The position numbers were made by a program, and so were the translations under genes. This document shows, one piece after another, positions 1-9,773 of a stretch of 64,000 nt of DNA; within the stretch, counting starts at the first letter, position 1; the number at the start of each line of letters is the position of its first letter. The notes beneath the pieces were generated by a model that had not been told where the DNA came from, searched no databases, and saw nothing but the letters and a program-made list of their open reading frames with translations. The stretch comes from Lantana camara. Its lineage: Eukaryota; Streptophyta; Magnoliopsida; Lamiales; Verbenaceae. The stretch is taken from contig CM074865.1 in NCBI GenBank assembly GCA_037501455.1, positions 36,376,501-36,440,500 on the forward strand. Direction: 5' to 3'.

Positions 1-340
1 GAACTCAAATAGGAGCATAGAACATATTCAAGCTCTCCCAACAAGCTACTATATACCTCATATTACATAAGATAGCATATTTCCAAGGTTTGACAACAAG
101 AAGAAATCATATGATATAGAAAATAAGTGATGCGATTCATAAACGACATATAAACACACATAAACGGCATTAAGAAAAAGCATGCCTATAACACATCCAA
201 ATGCCATGAAATTACACCATAATGCTCCCAACATATAGCAAAACAAGTTCATAGTTCAACACAAAAGGAGATAAAGTCATTAAGGAGGTGAAACGAATCA
301 AATATCGAAAAGGAAGCAACACGGACTGCGCAGGGGAAGG

Positions 341-465
341 GACACGGGGGTGTCACCTTCCTTAGCCAAACTGAGCCACGACCGTGGCTCAGTACAGACC
401 TGACCAGAGGGTGTGACACGCCCGTGTCTCACTCTTATGAGTAAATGAGACACGGGGGTGTCACG
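341..465 (-). repeat. Gyp1 palindrome cluster
   Basis: Four inverted repeats lie within 125 bp. They are GACAC-GGGG-GTGTC at 341-354, a perfect 10-bp-arm repeat CTGAGCCACG-AC-CGTGGCTCAG at 371-392, GACACG-CC-CGTGTC at 415-428, and another GACAC-GGGG-GTGTC copy near 449-463. On the minus strand the cluster lies about 900 bp downstream of the donor-like site at 1355. That is the relative place occupied by palindrome clusters in the other gypsy LTRs of the window. Confidence 0.85.
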
Positions 466-1350
466 GTACAGAACTAAAACCGTTCACAAATTAAAACCGG
501 CAAAACTGAACCCTTACAAACTCAATCCAAAAGTATACCAAATGAACTCCAAATGCTCTGAAACTTAATATACAACATATTTGGCATGTTATTAACATTT
601 TTCATTTAGAGTGCAAAAGCTAAATCACACGTTAAGATCATCGAAACCATGCAACAAAACTGGGTCGCCAAAATCGCACATATGAGCCCTAATGATTCTA
701 TCATGCCTTGATCAAGTACTTTGGGGTTGAATTTGGATCTGAAACTTTGGGGAATGCATGCTAACATACTAAAGAACTAATATACATCATATATATGCAA
801 AATGGTACAATTTAAAGCACATTAGGGTGACCAACAACCACACAATTGCAACAGCAGCAACTCTGTCAAAGATCATGCATAAGAACAGGCCATGTACTTC
901 GGTTTTGAGGCTTCTAATGGATCCAAATACTTAAAACATGAATGCTAACATATAAAGTAATGAGTTTAAATCAACTCCATGCAATTTCACACGAAATGGA
1001 GACCATTTGATCAAGCAACAACACAATATTTCACACAGCAGTTCGAAAACAGGGGAAGTAGTTTGATCATCAAGTTTGAAGCTCCATAACTCATAATTTC
1101 ATAAAAGGAGCAAGAGATGAAATCCTCCTAACATCATATACTATCAGTTGGGAAAGAAATAGGCCAAGAAACAAGCTCAAATGATCATGAATAAGCAAGA
1201 AAATCAGCCACACAAGCAAATAGGTCACTAGAACAAAAATCCCTAAAAGTTCATTCCAAACTCATAAACCAAAACCTAATCAAATCTGATCCAAATCATG
1301 TTGTAAGAAGATTAAATCAAGTATAATAGAGTAGAGAAGACATAGATATT

Positions 1351-1360
1351 CATACCTTGA
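1351..1360 (-). other. Gyp1 candidate splice donor
   Basis: On the minus strand the sequence reads TTCAAG|GTATG, a good plant donor, with the GT at 1355-1354. It corresponds in place to donors in the other LTR families. The matching acceptor would be off-window to the left. Confidence 0.4.
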
Positions 1361-2510
1361 AGATTTGGTGAAAGAAGATGGTGATTTGAGCTCCAAAATC
1401 ACAAGGATGGCCTAGGGTTTTCTTTCTTCTCCTCTTCCTCTCCCTCTCGTTCAGTTCTAGCTGAAAATGGAGATGTGTGGTTCGGTTTTCAGAGCTAAAG
1501 GGAAGAGAAAGGGGCTAACTCTAGGTACAAGAGTCATGGTTAAGGTATGGTTAGGTTAAGGGGTGTTATGGGGTCCCACCATGAAGACTAGTCAACATAA
1601 AGAGCTCTTCTTGCACGAGTTGTCCGTTACGGTTGGATTTCGGAGGTCTTAATGATTTCAAAAAGGTATGAGGCTTGTTCCATTGTCTCCGAATCGTTGA
1701 TACGAAGACAACGGAGGTGTCGGAATTCGAATCCGAATTCCCGAGCTCAAGATATCACATACGGAACCAAGGGTGCGCTAATTGCTCGTTAGCCCCCGAC
1801 TTGGTTCCACAAATCAATATAAATTCATAAACACGTCAAATGAATCCGAAAACATAAACCGAGCATACAGGCATGTTCACAACACACATATATACGACAT
1901 ACTAAATTTCCATACCAATCCGATATCATTACATATATAAACGAAGCACAAATAGAACACTCATGCGCATGAACGAATTCATATTGTTATAAATAATTTA
2001 CTAAAACTTAAATTCCATTTTAATTAAATTAAAACCAACTAATAACATGTTGAAATTAATTAACGAAATTACCGAAATAGTTAAGGTAACATGAAACCTT
2101 AATTAAGAAATTAAACACTAAATATCAAAGTAAAATAAAATGAATTAAATTAGAGTAACAATAGCTTACAGTTTAAATCAAATAAAAACACTTATAAACA
2201 ATTAATCATATAATTAAATAATTAAGTCGCGCAATTTATAAACAAATACGCCACATTATTATAACCGAAAAACTGGGGCGTTACAGCATAAGTATATACC
2301 GAATACATAATCTTAAAATACATAAGCAAAAGAAGAAGAAATCCACTACGATGCATGAAGACTCAAGCTATACCACAAGTAAATCCAAAAGACACTTGCC
2401 GCCTAGCTTGACTCGGGAGAACCTACAAACTTAAAAGAAAGGGAAAAGGGGAAAAACAACAACGAGGGTTAGTCCTAGCGACTAGTGAGGGGGCTAACTC
2501 ACGCACCCGA

Positions 2511-2539
2511 TATATATATATATATATAGAGAGAGAGAG
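2511..2539. repeat. (TA)n-(GA)n microsatellite
   Basis: About nine TA units are followed directly by about six GA units inside the Gyp2 LTR, next to the conserved CTCAC motif. This is simple-sequence DNA. Confidence 0.9.
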
Positions 2540-3276
2540 CAAAACATTTAATCAAAACGGAAAATCCTTGAATCGGGAGTGGTTTTTGCAAGCCAAATTA
2601 ATTCCCGTGATATAGATATATATAGGTTAAAGGAAAGGAAAAAGGCCAAAAGCCCAAACTCCAAGTTTTAGGTAAATTAAGAATCCACTCTCGTTCCATA
2701 GATCATACAAAGATAAACCAACTCGGCGAGTATGAGTCACACACAACCCAACCTCCATATACAAAGATCAAAGCAAAACAAAACAAATCAGAATCCATCC
2801 CCAACACCGGTTGATAGAAGGGTTGATCGGCCCTAACTATCCACATACACAGACGAGACAAGGTTTAATTACTACCTTGAAACCTTCTGCGGTTGCCTCC
2901 GCCGGCTCAAGAGAAATACCCTTCCTCAACCTCCCAAGGTTGGGCGAGACTCTCAAATGGAGGTGTTGATGGAAGAGCTCGGCGACCCCTCGGTCGTCCC
3001 GAGATTACCATACCACACTCCGGGGCCCAAACATATCACGAAAGTCACACAAACATACCTCAAAACTTATCTTTCAAAGCCACATCACGCTTACACACAC
3101 ACACTTGCACAAAATTAAACTTTTCTAACGAAAGCAAAATAACTTATATACTTATACAAAACGTTTTCAAACTCTTATAATCATACACTTATTTACCATA
3201 TATTATACGTATCCACATGCGAGGCCTCAAATCAAGTAGGGTTATATGTCGATTAACTAAAAGAACGAAACCTCAC

Positions 3277-3356
3277 CTTGTCAACGAACGTAGTGGAGGC
3301 AAAAGTGTGACAACCGGACACCTACGGAGCAAGCTCGTCCTCAACAGGGAGGTCCT
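3277..3356 (-). other. Gyp2 candidate LTR mini-exon (80 nt)
   Basis: On the minus strand a pyrimidine-rich GTCTTGTTCAG acceptor precedes 80 nt that end in GACAAG|GTGAGG. GAGTCTAAG, also seen before this acceptor in other families, lies upstream. The upstream donor is TTTGAAAG|GTGAG at 4184/4183. A later acceptor, TTTGTAG|GTTC, is near 2423. Position and length match the equivalent segments of Gyp3, Gyp4, Gyp5, Gyp7 and Gyp9. Splicing is inferred from motifs only. Confidence 0.5.
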
Positions 3357-3675
3357 CTGAACAAGACAAACAACAAGGAACACTCTTAGACTCAATATGA
3401 ACCACATTGACGCTCGGTACATGCATGTGTATGTTTATGATGCAAATGATATGAAATGAATCCACATTTAGACCATTTGTAAGCATTCAACGCATATACG
3501 GACATATATCATAAACGAGGAGATAAATCAAAGCACAAATTGATAACATAAGGCTTAACATAAAATATAACAAGTTGGTCACGCATACACACCAAGATGA
3601 GGCAAGAAGGAACAACAAGAAGCGACGGAAAGGAAGCAAAACCAAGCAAAGACGGACGAAAACTAGAGTTCCTAA

Positions 3676-3895
3676 GGGACACGCCCGTGCCCCCTGGAAG
3701 GGCAAGCCGAGACACCCCCGTGTCTCGGTACAGAAAAACGAACAACAGAAACCTGGAGGTGATACGCCCGTATCACCAAAAAAAGGCCAGTCGAGACACC
3801 CCCGTGTCTCGGTACAAAAAAACGAACAACGAAAACAAAAGGTGACACGCCTGTGTCACCAACAAAAAGCAAACCGAGACACCCCCGTGTCTCGG
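3676..3895 (-). repeat. Gyp2 palindrome cluster
   Basis: At least six near-perfect inverted repeats occur. GAGACACCCCCGTGTCTC is at 3709-3726, 3793-3810 and about 3876-3893. GGTGATACG-CC-CGTATCACC is at 3758-3777 and GGTGACACG-CC-TGTGTCACC at 3841-3860. A decayed member is at 3677-3692. Two palindrome types alternate, separated by short A-rich spacers of 25-45 bp. The cluster lies inside the putative first LTR intron. Confidence 0.9.
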
Positions 3896-4944
3896 TACAG
3901 AAAAACGAAGATTGCTCAAACAGCAAACTCAGCAACCCCAAATAAAACTAAACACTCAAACTCCAACTACCAAGCAAGGAAATGCAATAAATGCTAATAA
4001 TTAAGTTCTAGGAGCATAATATTAACATCAAAACTCAAGAAAACAAGAAAAGAGCAAGAATCAACAATTCTCCCAACATCTACTATTCACAAGTTTGCCA
4101 AATATCACCAATCCACCATGGAAATGAACTTAAGAGCACATAAAAGAGAGAAGAGAGAGTAAAGATGACAACCATGAACTCACCTTTCAAATTTGAGAAG
4201 CTTGGGTGAAGATTTGAGCTCAAAATCAAGAAAATGGACAAAGGGTTTCTTCTTCCTTCTTGCTTCCTTGTGCTGATCGGTTTTGGGAGAGAGAGGGGGA
4301 GATTGGCTCGGTTTCCAGTAGAAAAAAGGGAAGAGAGGGTTCAACTCAAGGTCTAACTCAAGGTTAAGGCTTGGTTAAGGTTTAGTGGGGTCCACAAAGT
4401 CATAGCTAGGTCAAAAGGTGTCTCTCAAGCATAAGGGGCTCGTTACGGGTGAAATTCGAAGGTCTTAACGAGCTTAGAAAAATGTGAGGCTTGTCCTATT
4501 AAACCCAAATCGTCGAAACGAGTTCAACGGAGGTGACGGAATTCGAATCCGAATTCCCGAGCTTAAGGTACGCGTCCCGGAACCCAAGGTGCGCTAAATG
4601 CACTTTAGCCTCCTTTAGGTCCCGTCTCCAAAACGAACCCAAAAAGGTAACTAAAACAAATACCAAAACATAAAACGAGCACATAACCGAGTCCATAAAG
4701 CATATAATTAACACATAGCACGAATTCACAAAAATCAGAATTAAATACGAATCTAGAGCGAGCAAAATACAAAGAGAAGAAAAATTAAACGTTCAAGTTA
4801 AACAAATCCATACCAAAGCAATTAAGTTCAAATAATTTCAATTAATCCACGTTAACAATTAAACATCGCATAATCACTTAAAGTAATAATTAAATAGCGC
4901 ACATAAGAGGTTACCTAAAAAGTCTGATCAGTCGGGATGTTACA

Positions 4945-5172
4945 CATATTGTTTTATAGCTTGATTCATGGATTTAAATTGCTACCAATGTGTTATACGT
5001 GTGTTATGTCATGTTTTCTGGTGTTTTTGTGGTGTATTTTGATTTAAATCGGAGTTGGAGGTGTTCGAGACCTTTCCCTTCGTGTTTTTCACCTTCTGTA
5101 CCCTGTTTTTTGACCCAGGAGTAGCCGAATGGTCGTTCAGTGTTTTCATGAACGACCGTTCATCCATCTAGA
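4945..5172 (+). mobile_element. Gyp3 5' LTR, left fragment
   Basis: This piece aligns closely to 39540-39765 in the 3' LTR of Gyp3, including the run TTGCTACCAATGTGTTAT and the palindrome ATGAACG-AC-CGTTCAT at 5148-5163. On its left it is cut by Gyp2. On its right it joins the Gyp4 LTR directly at about 5172-5177 without a target duplication. Comparison with 39765-41018 implies that about 1.25 kb of Gyp3 LTR is missing at this junction. Confidence 0.85.
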
Positions 5173-5287
5173 ATTCCCCTCTTCCAACAATTATGAAAGA
5201 AACTAACCTATTTTAGAGAAATTACGAAAAGAACCCCATATTATCCATTAATTTTGGAAAAATTGCAAAGTCACCCCAACCTTCACC

Positions 5288-5295
5288 TATAAATA
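5288..5295 (+). promoter_or_regulatory. Gyp4 5' LTR TATA box
   Basis: CCTATAAATAGAG fits the plant TATA consensus and is kept in the 3' LTR at 33146-33153. It lies about 70 bp before the donor-like AAG|GTATG at 5363/5364, which leaves room for a first exon of about 40 nt. Because the upstream 800 bp of this LTR are missing, most of its own promoter is gone. Confidence 0.65.
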
Positions 5296-5852
5296 GAGCA
5301 TGAGAGGCCTTCAAAATGTGCTCATTTACTCCCCTGAAAACCTAGCTCCTTCCCCCTTGAAAGGTATGTTTTCTTTTATTTTTTTTTTATGTTATAATTA
5401 GTTTATTTTATGTTTTAAATTATGTTTTAATTCATGTTTTAATTTATTTACTAATTATGCTAGGTTTAGGCTTTAATATATCTTTTATTTTGTGCATGAA
5501 TTATGTGATTTAATTTATGTTTTAAATATTCATGAATTTATGAATTATGTCTCTTATAGTATAGTTTATTATGAAAGTGTTACATAATTTAATTTTGTTA
5601 CAAATTAATTATGTGACAATTATTCTAACATGTTATATGTTACACTTTAATTATTTTATGATCATACTTAGGTAATTTAATTTATTACATGATTTAATTT
5701 AATGTTACATGTTATTTATTGTTACATGATTAAAGTATAACCTATAGTTTTAAATGTTACATGTTTAATTAATTGTTACATAATTATACTTGACCAATTG
5801 ATATATGTTATGGTATACATGTATAATATACATATACGTATTTGATTCCTTT

Positions 5853-6114
5853 ATGTATAAATACGTGTACACTTTCGCATAAATACTAAATGTATTTTTA
5901 AAATAAATACGTATTTACGTTTGTATAAATACAGCATGTTTTCTAGTATACGTACCACATGTATTCTTGTATAAATACTGTATGTACCTTGTATAGATAC
6001 TGTATAAATATTGTAGGTATCCCCGTATAAATACTGTATACATACAGTATACATACCGTATACATACCGTACATACTGTATAAATACCTTATACATATAG
6101 TATATATACCGTAT
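5853..6114 (+). repeat. Gyp4 5' LTR palindrome cluster (ATAC/GTAT type)
   Basis: A run of units built on GTATAAATAC, ACTGTATAC and CCGTATAC occurs here. The clearest inverted repeat is ATACTGTAT-AC-ATACAGTAT at 6031-6050. The cluster is roughly 60 bp longer than the matching one in the 3' LTR (33716-33911), so unit number has changed between two LTRs that began identical. It lies within the putative first intron. Confidence 0.8.
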
Positions 6115-6120
6115 ACTTGA

Positions 6121-6172
6121 ATAGTGACCTTTGACCCTTGACCTTGACCTTTGACTTTGACCTTGGTCAAGA
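6121..6172 (+). repeat. Short tandem TTGACC repeats, W-box-like
   Basis: Several units of GACCTTT/GACCCTT/GACCTTG follow each other, which gives at least five TTGAC(C/T) cores. TTGAC is the core recognised by plant WRKY factors. The same block is in the 3' LTR at 33918-33975. It lies downstream of the TATA box, inside the putative first intron. Confidence 0.7.
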
Positions 6173-8205
6173 ATTTTGACTTTTAACCTAAATGATCGTT
6201 TCGAAGAGACGAATTCAACGGGTCAAAGCCTTTTTCGAAAATTCTCAAAAACAAGGGATCAAAGTTGGTTTCAAAGTTCACATTCCTTTTCTAAATGAGA
6301 TTGTTTTATGACTCTAAGAATATCTCCTTAAGTTCTTCACACGAGCTTTCAATTGAGACTAATCGTTTACTCGAATCCTCTGTTCGAAAAAGAGTATTCC
6401 TTGTTCAAGCTCTTTGCTTTCCAGCCAACCTTGTGTTTCATTCTTAGCTAAATGATTCTTCTGCATTAAATGGTATTACACTCCTATGTACTGCATTACA
6501 TGAATCTTATTATGCCTTCATGCTTGATGGTTATTGAATAATTATCATGAAATATCACCACATGATATGAGATACTTTGATGTTGTTTCGTCCTGTACAT
6601 ATGATATCGTTATGTGCTATTGAATGACTTGAGGTCGTCCTTACTTGTTTATGTGACTATATGGTTTCTGGATAGAAACTTAATCATTCACCACTCACAG
6701 GTGAAGTCCGGATTTACTGTGGCTCTGATATTATTGCATAATACCGTTTCTGTAGGTGAGTTTTAAACTATTTCAACTGGAACCATGAATATTCTTATGT
6801 ATTCAAACGATTTCAAAATCAACTCATTCGAGTTCAAAGATTCTTATCTTTCAAGTTAAACATTTTCCCATTTTGGGGCAAGACTTCAAGTTTAAAGTTA
6901 ATGATCTCTGATATATATCCTGTACACTGCTACACTTCTTTGAATAAAGGTTCAGTCTCCTGAACTCTGTGTGCTTATGCCCTTTTGTTATTCTGAATGC
7001 AAGCTTTGGAAATTTTGTTATGTTGGGCCCTGGCGGTATGGTTAAGTAGTAGACTGGGAGGCGTGCGCCAATGGCTACTATGACATTGGCCGCTGTACTG
7101 ACCGTGGTGATGGTTTAATCGGAGGTTGGTTACTCCACATCGAAGGTCGGGAGAGGTGGTAAATTCCTCCAGTTTTGTTTACGTCACCGTGGGGTAGCTC
7201 CCTGGTCGCGACAATAAGGGGAGAAGGGGTGGTGCATGTGTATATGGGTGTTGGAGTCCTAATGGATCTCGATACCAACTTTGTAAATGTTTTTGAGGAG
7301 TAAAGGATGGATATGGCCTAGCTTGCGGGCAAACTTTGGTTTTAAAGCCTGGTTCATATCTTTGGAAAATATCCCGTACCCTGTTCCCCGTTTATAAAGT
7401 ATATATGAACCAGACCCTCTGACGTGTGCACATGTGTGTGCTTGCTTGAAAGTCCTGTTCCAAAGTAATGTTTTGAAGTACGATTCTAAAATAAAGTGTT
7501 AAAGTAAAGTTCTGAAATTCAGTTTGAAAGTACAGTTTCGAAGTAAATCCTTTTCTGAAAACCTAAAGTTCTAAGTACTTATATTGTTTCAAAAGTCATG
7601 CCTCACTTAGTCCCATTGACTAATACCTCCACCCTGTTTTCTGACCTCATGGTTTCAGGTTCAGTGATCGCTTGTTGGCTGGTATATATCTTGAAGAATA
7701 GGAAATCCTCTGTTGTGCTATTATGGTCAGGTTCTTCTGAACCATCTTGGACACCAACCGTTTAATGATAACGTAGTGTTCAATTAGTTATTTATCGATC
7801 TAGACTCCGGTGTCCTTTGTGTTGGAAAACACGAATCAGAAAGCAGCGGAATTTAAAAAAATTTTCCCAACAAAAGGATCTTGAACTCGCAATCGTGTAT
7901 CCAAATTCGTAAGGATAGAAAACTTACTTTTCTTTTATTCTTTCTTGAAGCGTTTCAAGCCACCCAAGAACGCTCTTCTCGCGGCTTGATCCCCTCTCCT
8001 TGGTAAAGCTCGAATCTTCAAACTTCTAACTTGAAGTCTCTAGAGAAAGTCCACCAACTTGATCACAATCTAACCAGTAAGGATGCTAGTTCTCTAGTTA
8101 GTGTTTAGGCTTAACCTAGGGTTTAATTTAATCTTGGAGAAAGGAAGGTGTTCAACACATGAACCAAGAATTGTCAATTAGCTCTAAAGGGGAGCATGAG
8201 CTCCC

Positions 8206-8215
8206 CTATATATAG
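8206..8215 (-). promoter_or_regulatory. Cop1 3' LTR TATA-like box
   Basis: CTATATATAG is palindromic, so strand is taken from the element's orientation. It lies about 340 bp downstream of the G-box array in transcript direction, a plausible core promoter position. Confidence 0.5.
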
Positions 8216-8553
8216 GAAAGGGGAGGGGCGGCCGAACCTAGTCCTAATGGACAAAGGATTTGGTCCCTCTCTCTCCTATTACTTGATCATCAAGTATTTT
8301 CCAACTTTGACTTTGAATTCTAATTCTAGTCAACTTTTAAGAGAGCTAAAAATATCCAAACTATTTTTGGATAATTTTATACTTTATTTATTATAAAATA
8401 AATAACTTATTTTTATCTAATTAATTAATTCGTAATTAATTAACTAGATTATTTTCTCCAAAATTAGACTTTCTTTTTAATTCAAAATTAAACCATAAGT
8501 CTATTAAATAATTAACTAATTAATTATTTAATATATATATAATATATATATAT

Positions 8554-8613
8554 ACACACGTGTGTGACACGTGTCACAGTGACACGTGTCACTCACGTGA
8601 GCCACACGTGTGG
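8554..8613 (-). promoter_or_regulatory. Cop1 G-box palindrome array, left LTR
   Basis: Five CACGTG palindromes fill 60 bp almost end to end: ACACACGTGTGT (8554-8565), GACACGTGTC (8566-8575), GACACGTGTC (8581-8590), CTCACGTGAG (8592-8601) and CCACACGTGTGG (8602-8613). CACGTG is the plant G-box, bound by bZIP and bHLH dimers. It lies upstream of the TATA-like box in U3, so an enhancer role is plausible but inferred. Confidence 0.85.
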
Positions 8614-9758
8614 AACCCTCTTGGCCCGATTAACTCGTTTAATCATTTTCAAGCCTCAACTCATGTAACCAAGTTGTTGTGTGTGACCCTCTAGGTTCTC
8701 AATTCAATTAGCAGTGACCCTAATTAATTAATTCACTAATTAATTAATCAGTCCACAGATTAAACGACCATAGTCTAGCAACAGGTGTTTAACCCCTAGC
8801 TGAATTGGAATGTTCGGATTCGACAGAACCTTTAAGTCATTGATTCATGTGAGATACAATCCTCCTACTTACTATCTCTCAACCATGATCTAGGGTAAGG
8901 GAATAATTAGAACCCTAATAATCTGGTCTTAAAGCTAAGTGCATTTCATATCCATTTGATCTCAATCCAAGAAACCCTTTTCTTGATGTCTTGATCTACT
9001 GCCTTGGCCAAGGACTCCATATGGCATATGAATGACTTACACAATAAGAGATCACCTTGCATATGCAAGTGTAGGTCCTTTCTTGATTCTCATTCACTTT
9101 CATGAATCACTTGTGTAGCCCCAGCATAAGCCTTGAATCAGTTGTCTAAGGCGACACCCTTTAAAGCTTATACCAAAGACTACAGAGTTAACTCATAAAG
9201 TAACATGGAACCTCAAGTCTAAGGATCAATTAATCACATCAATGACTCGTGAGATATTTCCTAATCTGGAAGTTTCCATTTCCTGAAATAGAAACTTCCT
9301 TTCCCATTTAGGAATGTTCTCACACGGGGCACCTCAGTGAACTTACTTATTAAAGTAAGCACCCTCATGTATCACGCACGTATCAACTATACACTTTGCA
9401 CCTCCATGAAACAAGGTGGTCCTTCTTAAGGGCGTGATCCCACAAGCAAGCCTTAGAGGAGTCAGGTTGACACTCCCACTGTCTGTAGGACTCATCGGCT
9501 TGGAGTATTTTACTAATCATGACTTATGTGATATAGGGCTCGTTTCATGAACCATTTCACCTAAATGGTAGAGTCCTAAAGTCATCAGGATTAGGGGAGT
9601 TCTCATACATGCACAGCTAAAGTAAACGCATACCAAACAAGAGCATATAAAGAAGTGTTGCCTCAATTCGTTATTTTATTCAAAGATTGTCTGTGATTAC
9701 AATAAGGAAAAGCACAAAGCGGATATACAATCGGCTTTCTAGGGCACTATTCCTAACA

Positions 9759-9773
9759 ATCTCCCACTTGCCC
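9759..9773 (-). other. Cop1 polypurine tract
   Basis: On the minus strand GGGCAAGTGGGAGAT abuts the LTR start at 9758. This is the usual plus-strand primer position for a copia element in minus orientation. Confidence 0.8.

Larger units (their letters stand above)
1..2285 (-). mobile_element. Gyp1: partial minus-strand gypsy LTR
   Basis: Read on the minus strand the LTR starts at 2285 with TGTAACGCCCCAG and runs leftwards out of the window, so its 3' end, primer-binding site and coding part are not visible. Family assignment rests on the TGTAAC...CCC start shared with the other gypsy LTRs here, a palindrome cluster at 341-465 and a donor-like AAG|GTATG at 1356/1355. The segment has no coding capacity. 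The five bases to its right are GCATA, one copy of a target duplication whose partner lies off-window. Gyp1 interrupts the Gyp2 LTR, so it is the younger of the two. Gypsy origin is likely from these shared features; the clade is inferred. Confidence 0.75.
2286..4944 (-). mobile_element. Gyp2: minus-strand gypsy LTR interrupted by Gyp1
   Basis: On the minus strand the LTR begins at 4944 with TGTAACATCCCGAC. It continues leftwards to 2286, where Gyp1 is inserted, and the remaining 3' part lies off-window. It carries the whole set of conserved LTR landmarks: donor at 4183, palindrome cluster at 3676-3895, exon-like segment at 3277-3356, CTCACTAGTC...GACTAACCC near 2465-2500 and acceptor TTTGTAG at about 2423. 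The GAGTCAAGCTAGGCGG block follows that acceptor. Its right neighbour is the Gyp3 LTR (CATAT at 4945-4949 against CATGT in the intact Gyp3 copy), so Gyp2 inserted into Gyp3. There is no coding sequence. Confidence 0.8.
5364..7658 (+). other. Gyp4 5' LTR candidate splice signals
   Basis: Donor TTGAAAG|GTATGT at 5364. Acceptor CACTCACAG at 6700, then a 55-nt exon-like segment at 6701-6755 ending CTGTAG|GTGAG. Then a CTCACTTAGTC...GACTAATACC block, branch-like CTGAC at 7641-7645, and acceptor TTTCAG at 7656-7658 followed by GTTCAGTG. The same set is found in the 3' LTR, where the second donor reads TAT|GTGAGG. The order and spacing match the other LTR families. Confidence 0.5.
5173..7819 (+). 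repeat. Gyp4 5' LTR, part 1 (5'-truncated)
   Basis: This segment aligns to 33037-35598 of the Gyp4 3' LTR. It contains the TATA box at 5288-5295, donor 5364, palindrome cluster 5853-6114, TTGACC repeats 6121-6172, exon-like segment 6701-6755 and acceptor 7656-7658. It ends at the CTTTG target duplication of Cop1 and resumes at 17282. The first about 800 bp of the LTR, corresponding to 32242-33036, are absent, together with any target duplication. Confidence 0.85.
7820..9758 (-). repeat. Cop1 3' LTR (left copy)
   Basis: In element orientation it begins at 9758 with TGTTAGGAATAG and ends at 7820. It carries a G-box palindrome array at 8554-8613 and a TATA-like CTATATATAG at 8206-8215, so U3 is about 1.5 kb and R-U5 about 0.4 kb. 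A hairpin GGGGAGC-ATGA-GCTCCCC at 8189-8206 sits directly after the TATA-like site in transcript orientation. Confidence 0.92.

Noticed and set aside
3676..3895. Regularly spaced palindromic repeats resembling a CRISPR array
   Set aside because: Spacers are similar to each other and A-rich, repeat units vary, and the context is a plant LTR without cas genes.
3575..3997. A 140-codon open frame with repeated HPRVSVQKNEQ-like units
   Set aside because: The repetition is the translation of the palindrome cluster in a non-coding LTR. Three other frames across it are open for the same reason.
5210..5275. Similarity of the Gyp4 LTR (GAAAAGAACCCCAT..TTTTGGAAA..TTGCAAAG) to parts of Mite1
   Set aside because: Matches are short, A- and C-rich and not collinear, so a shared origin cannot be supported by eye.
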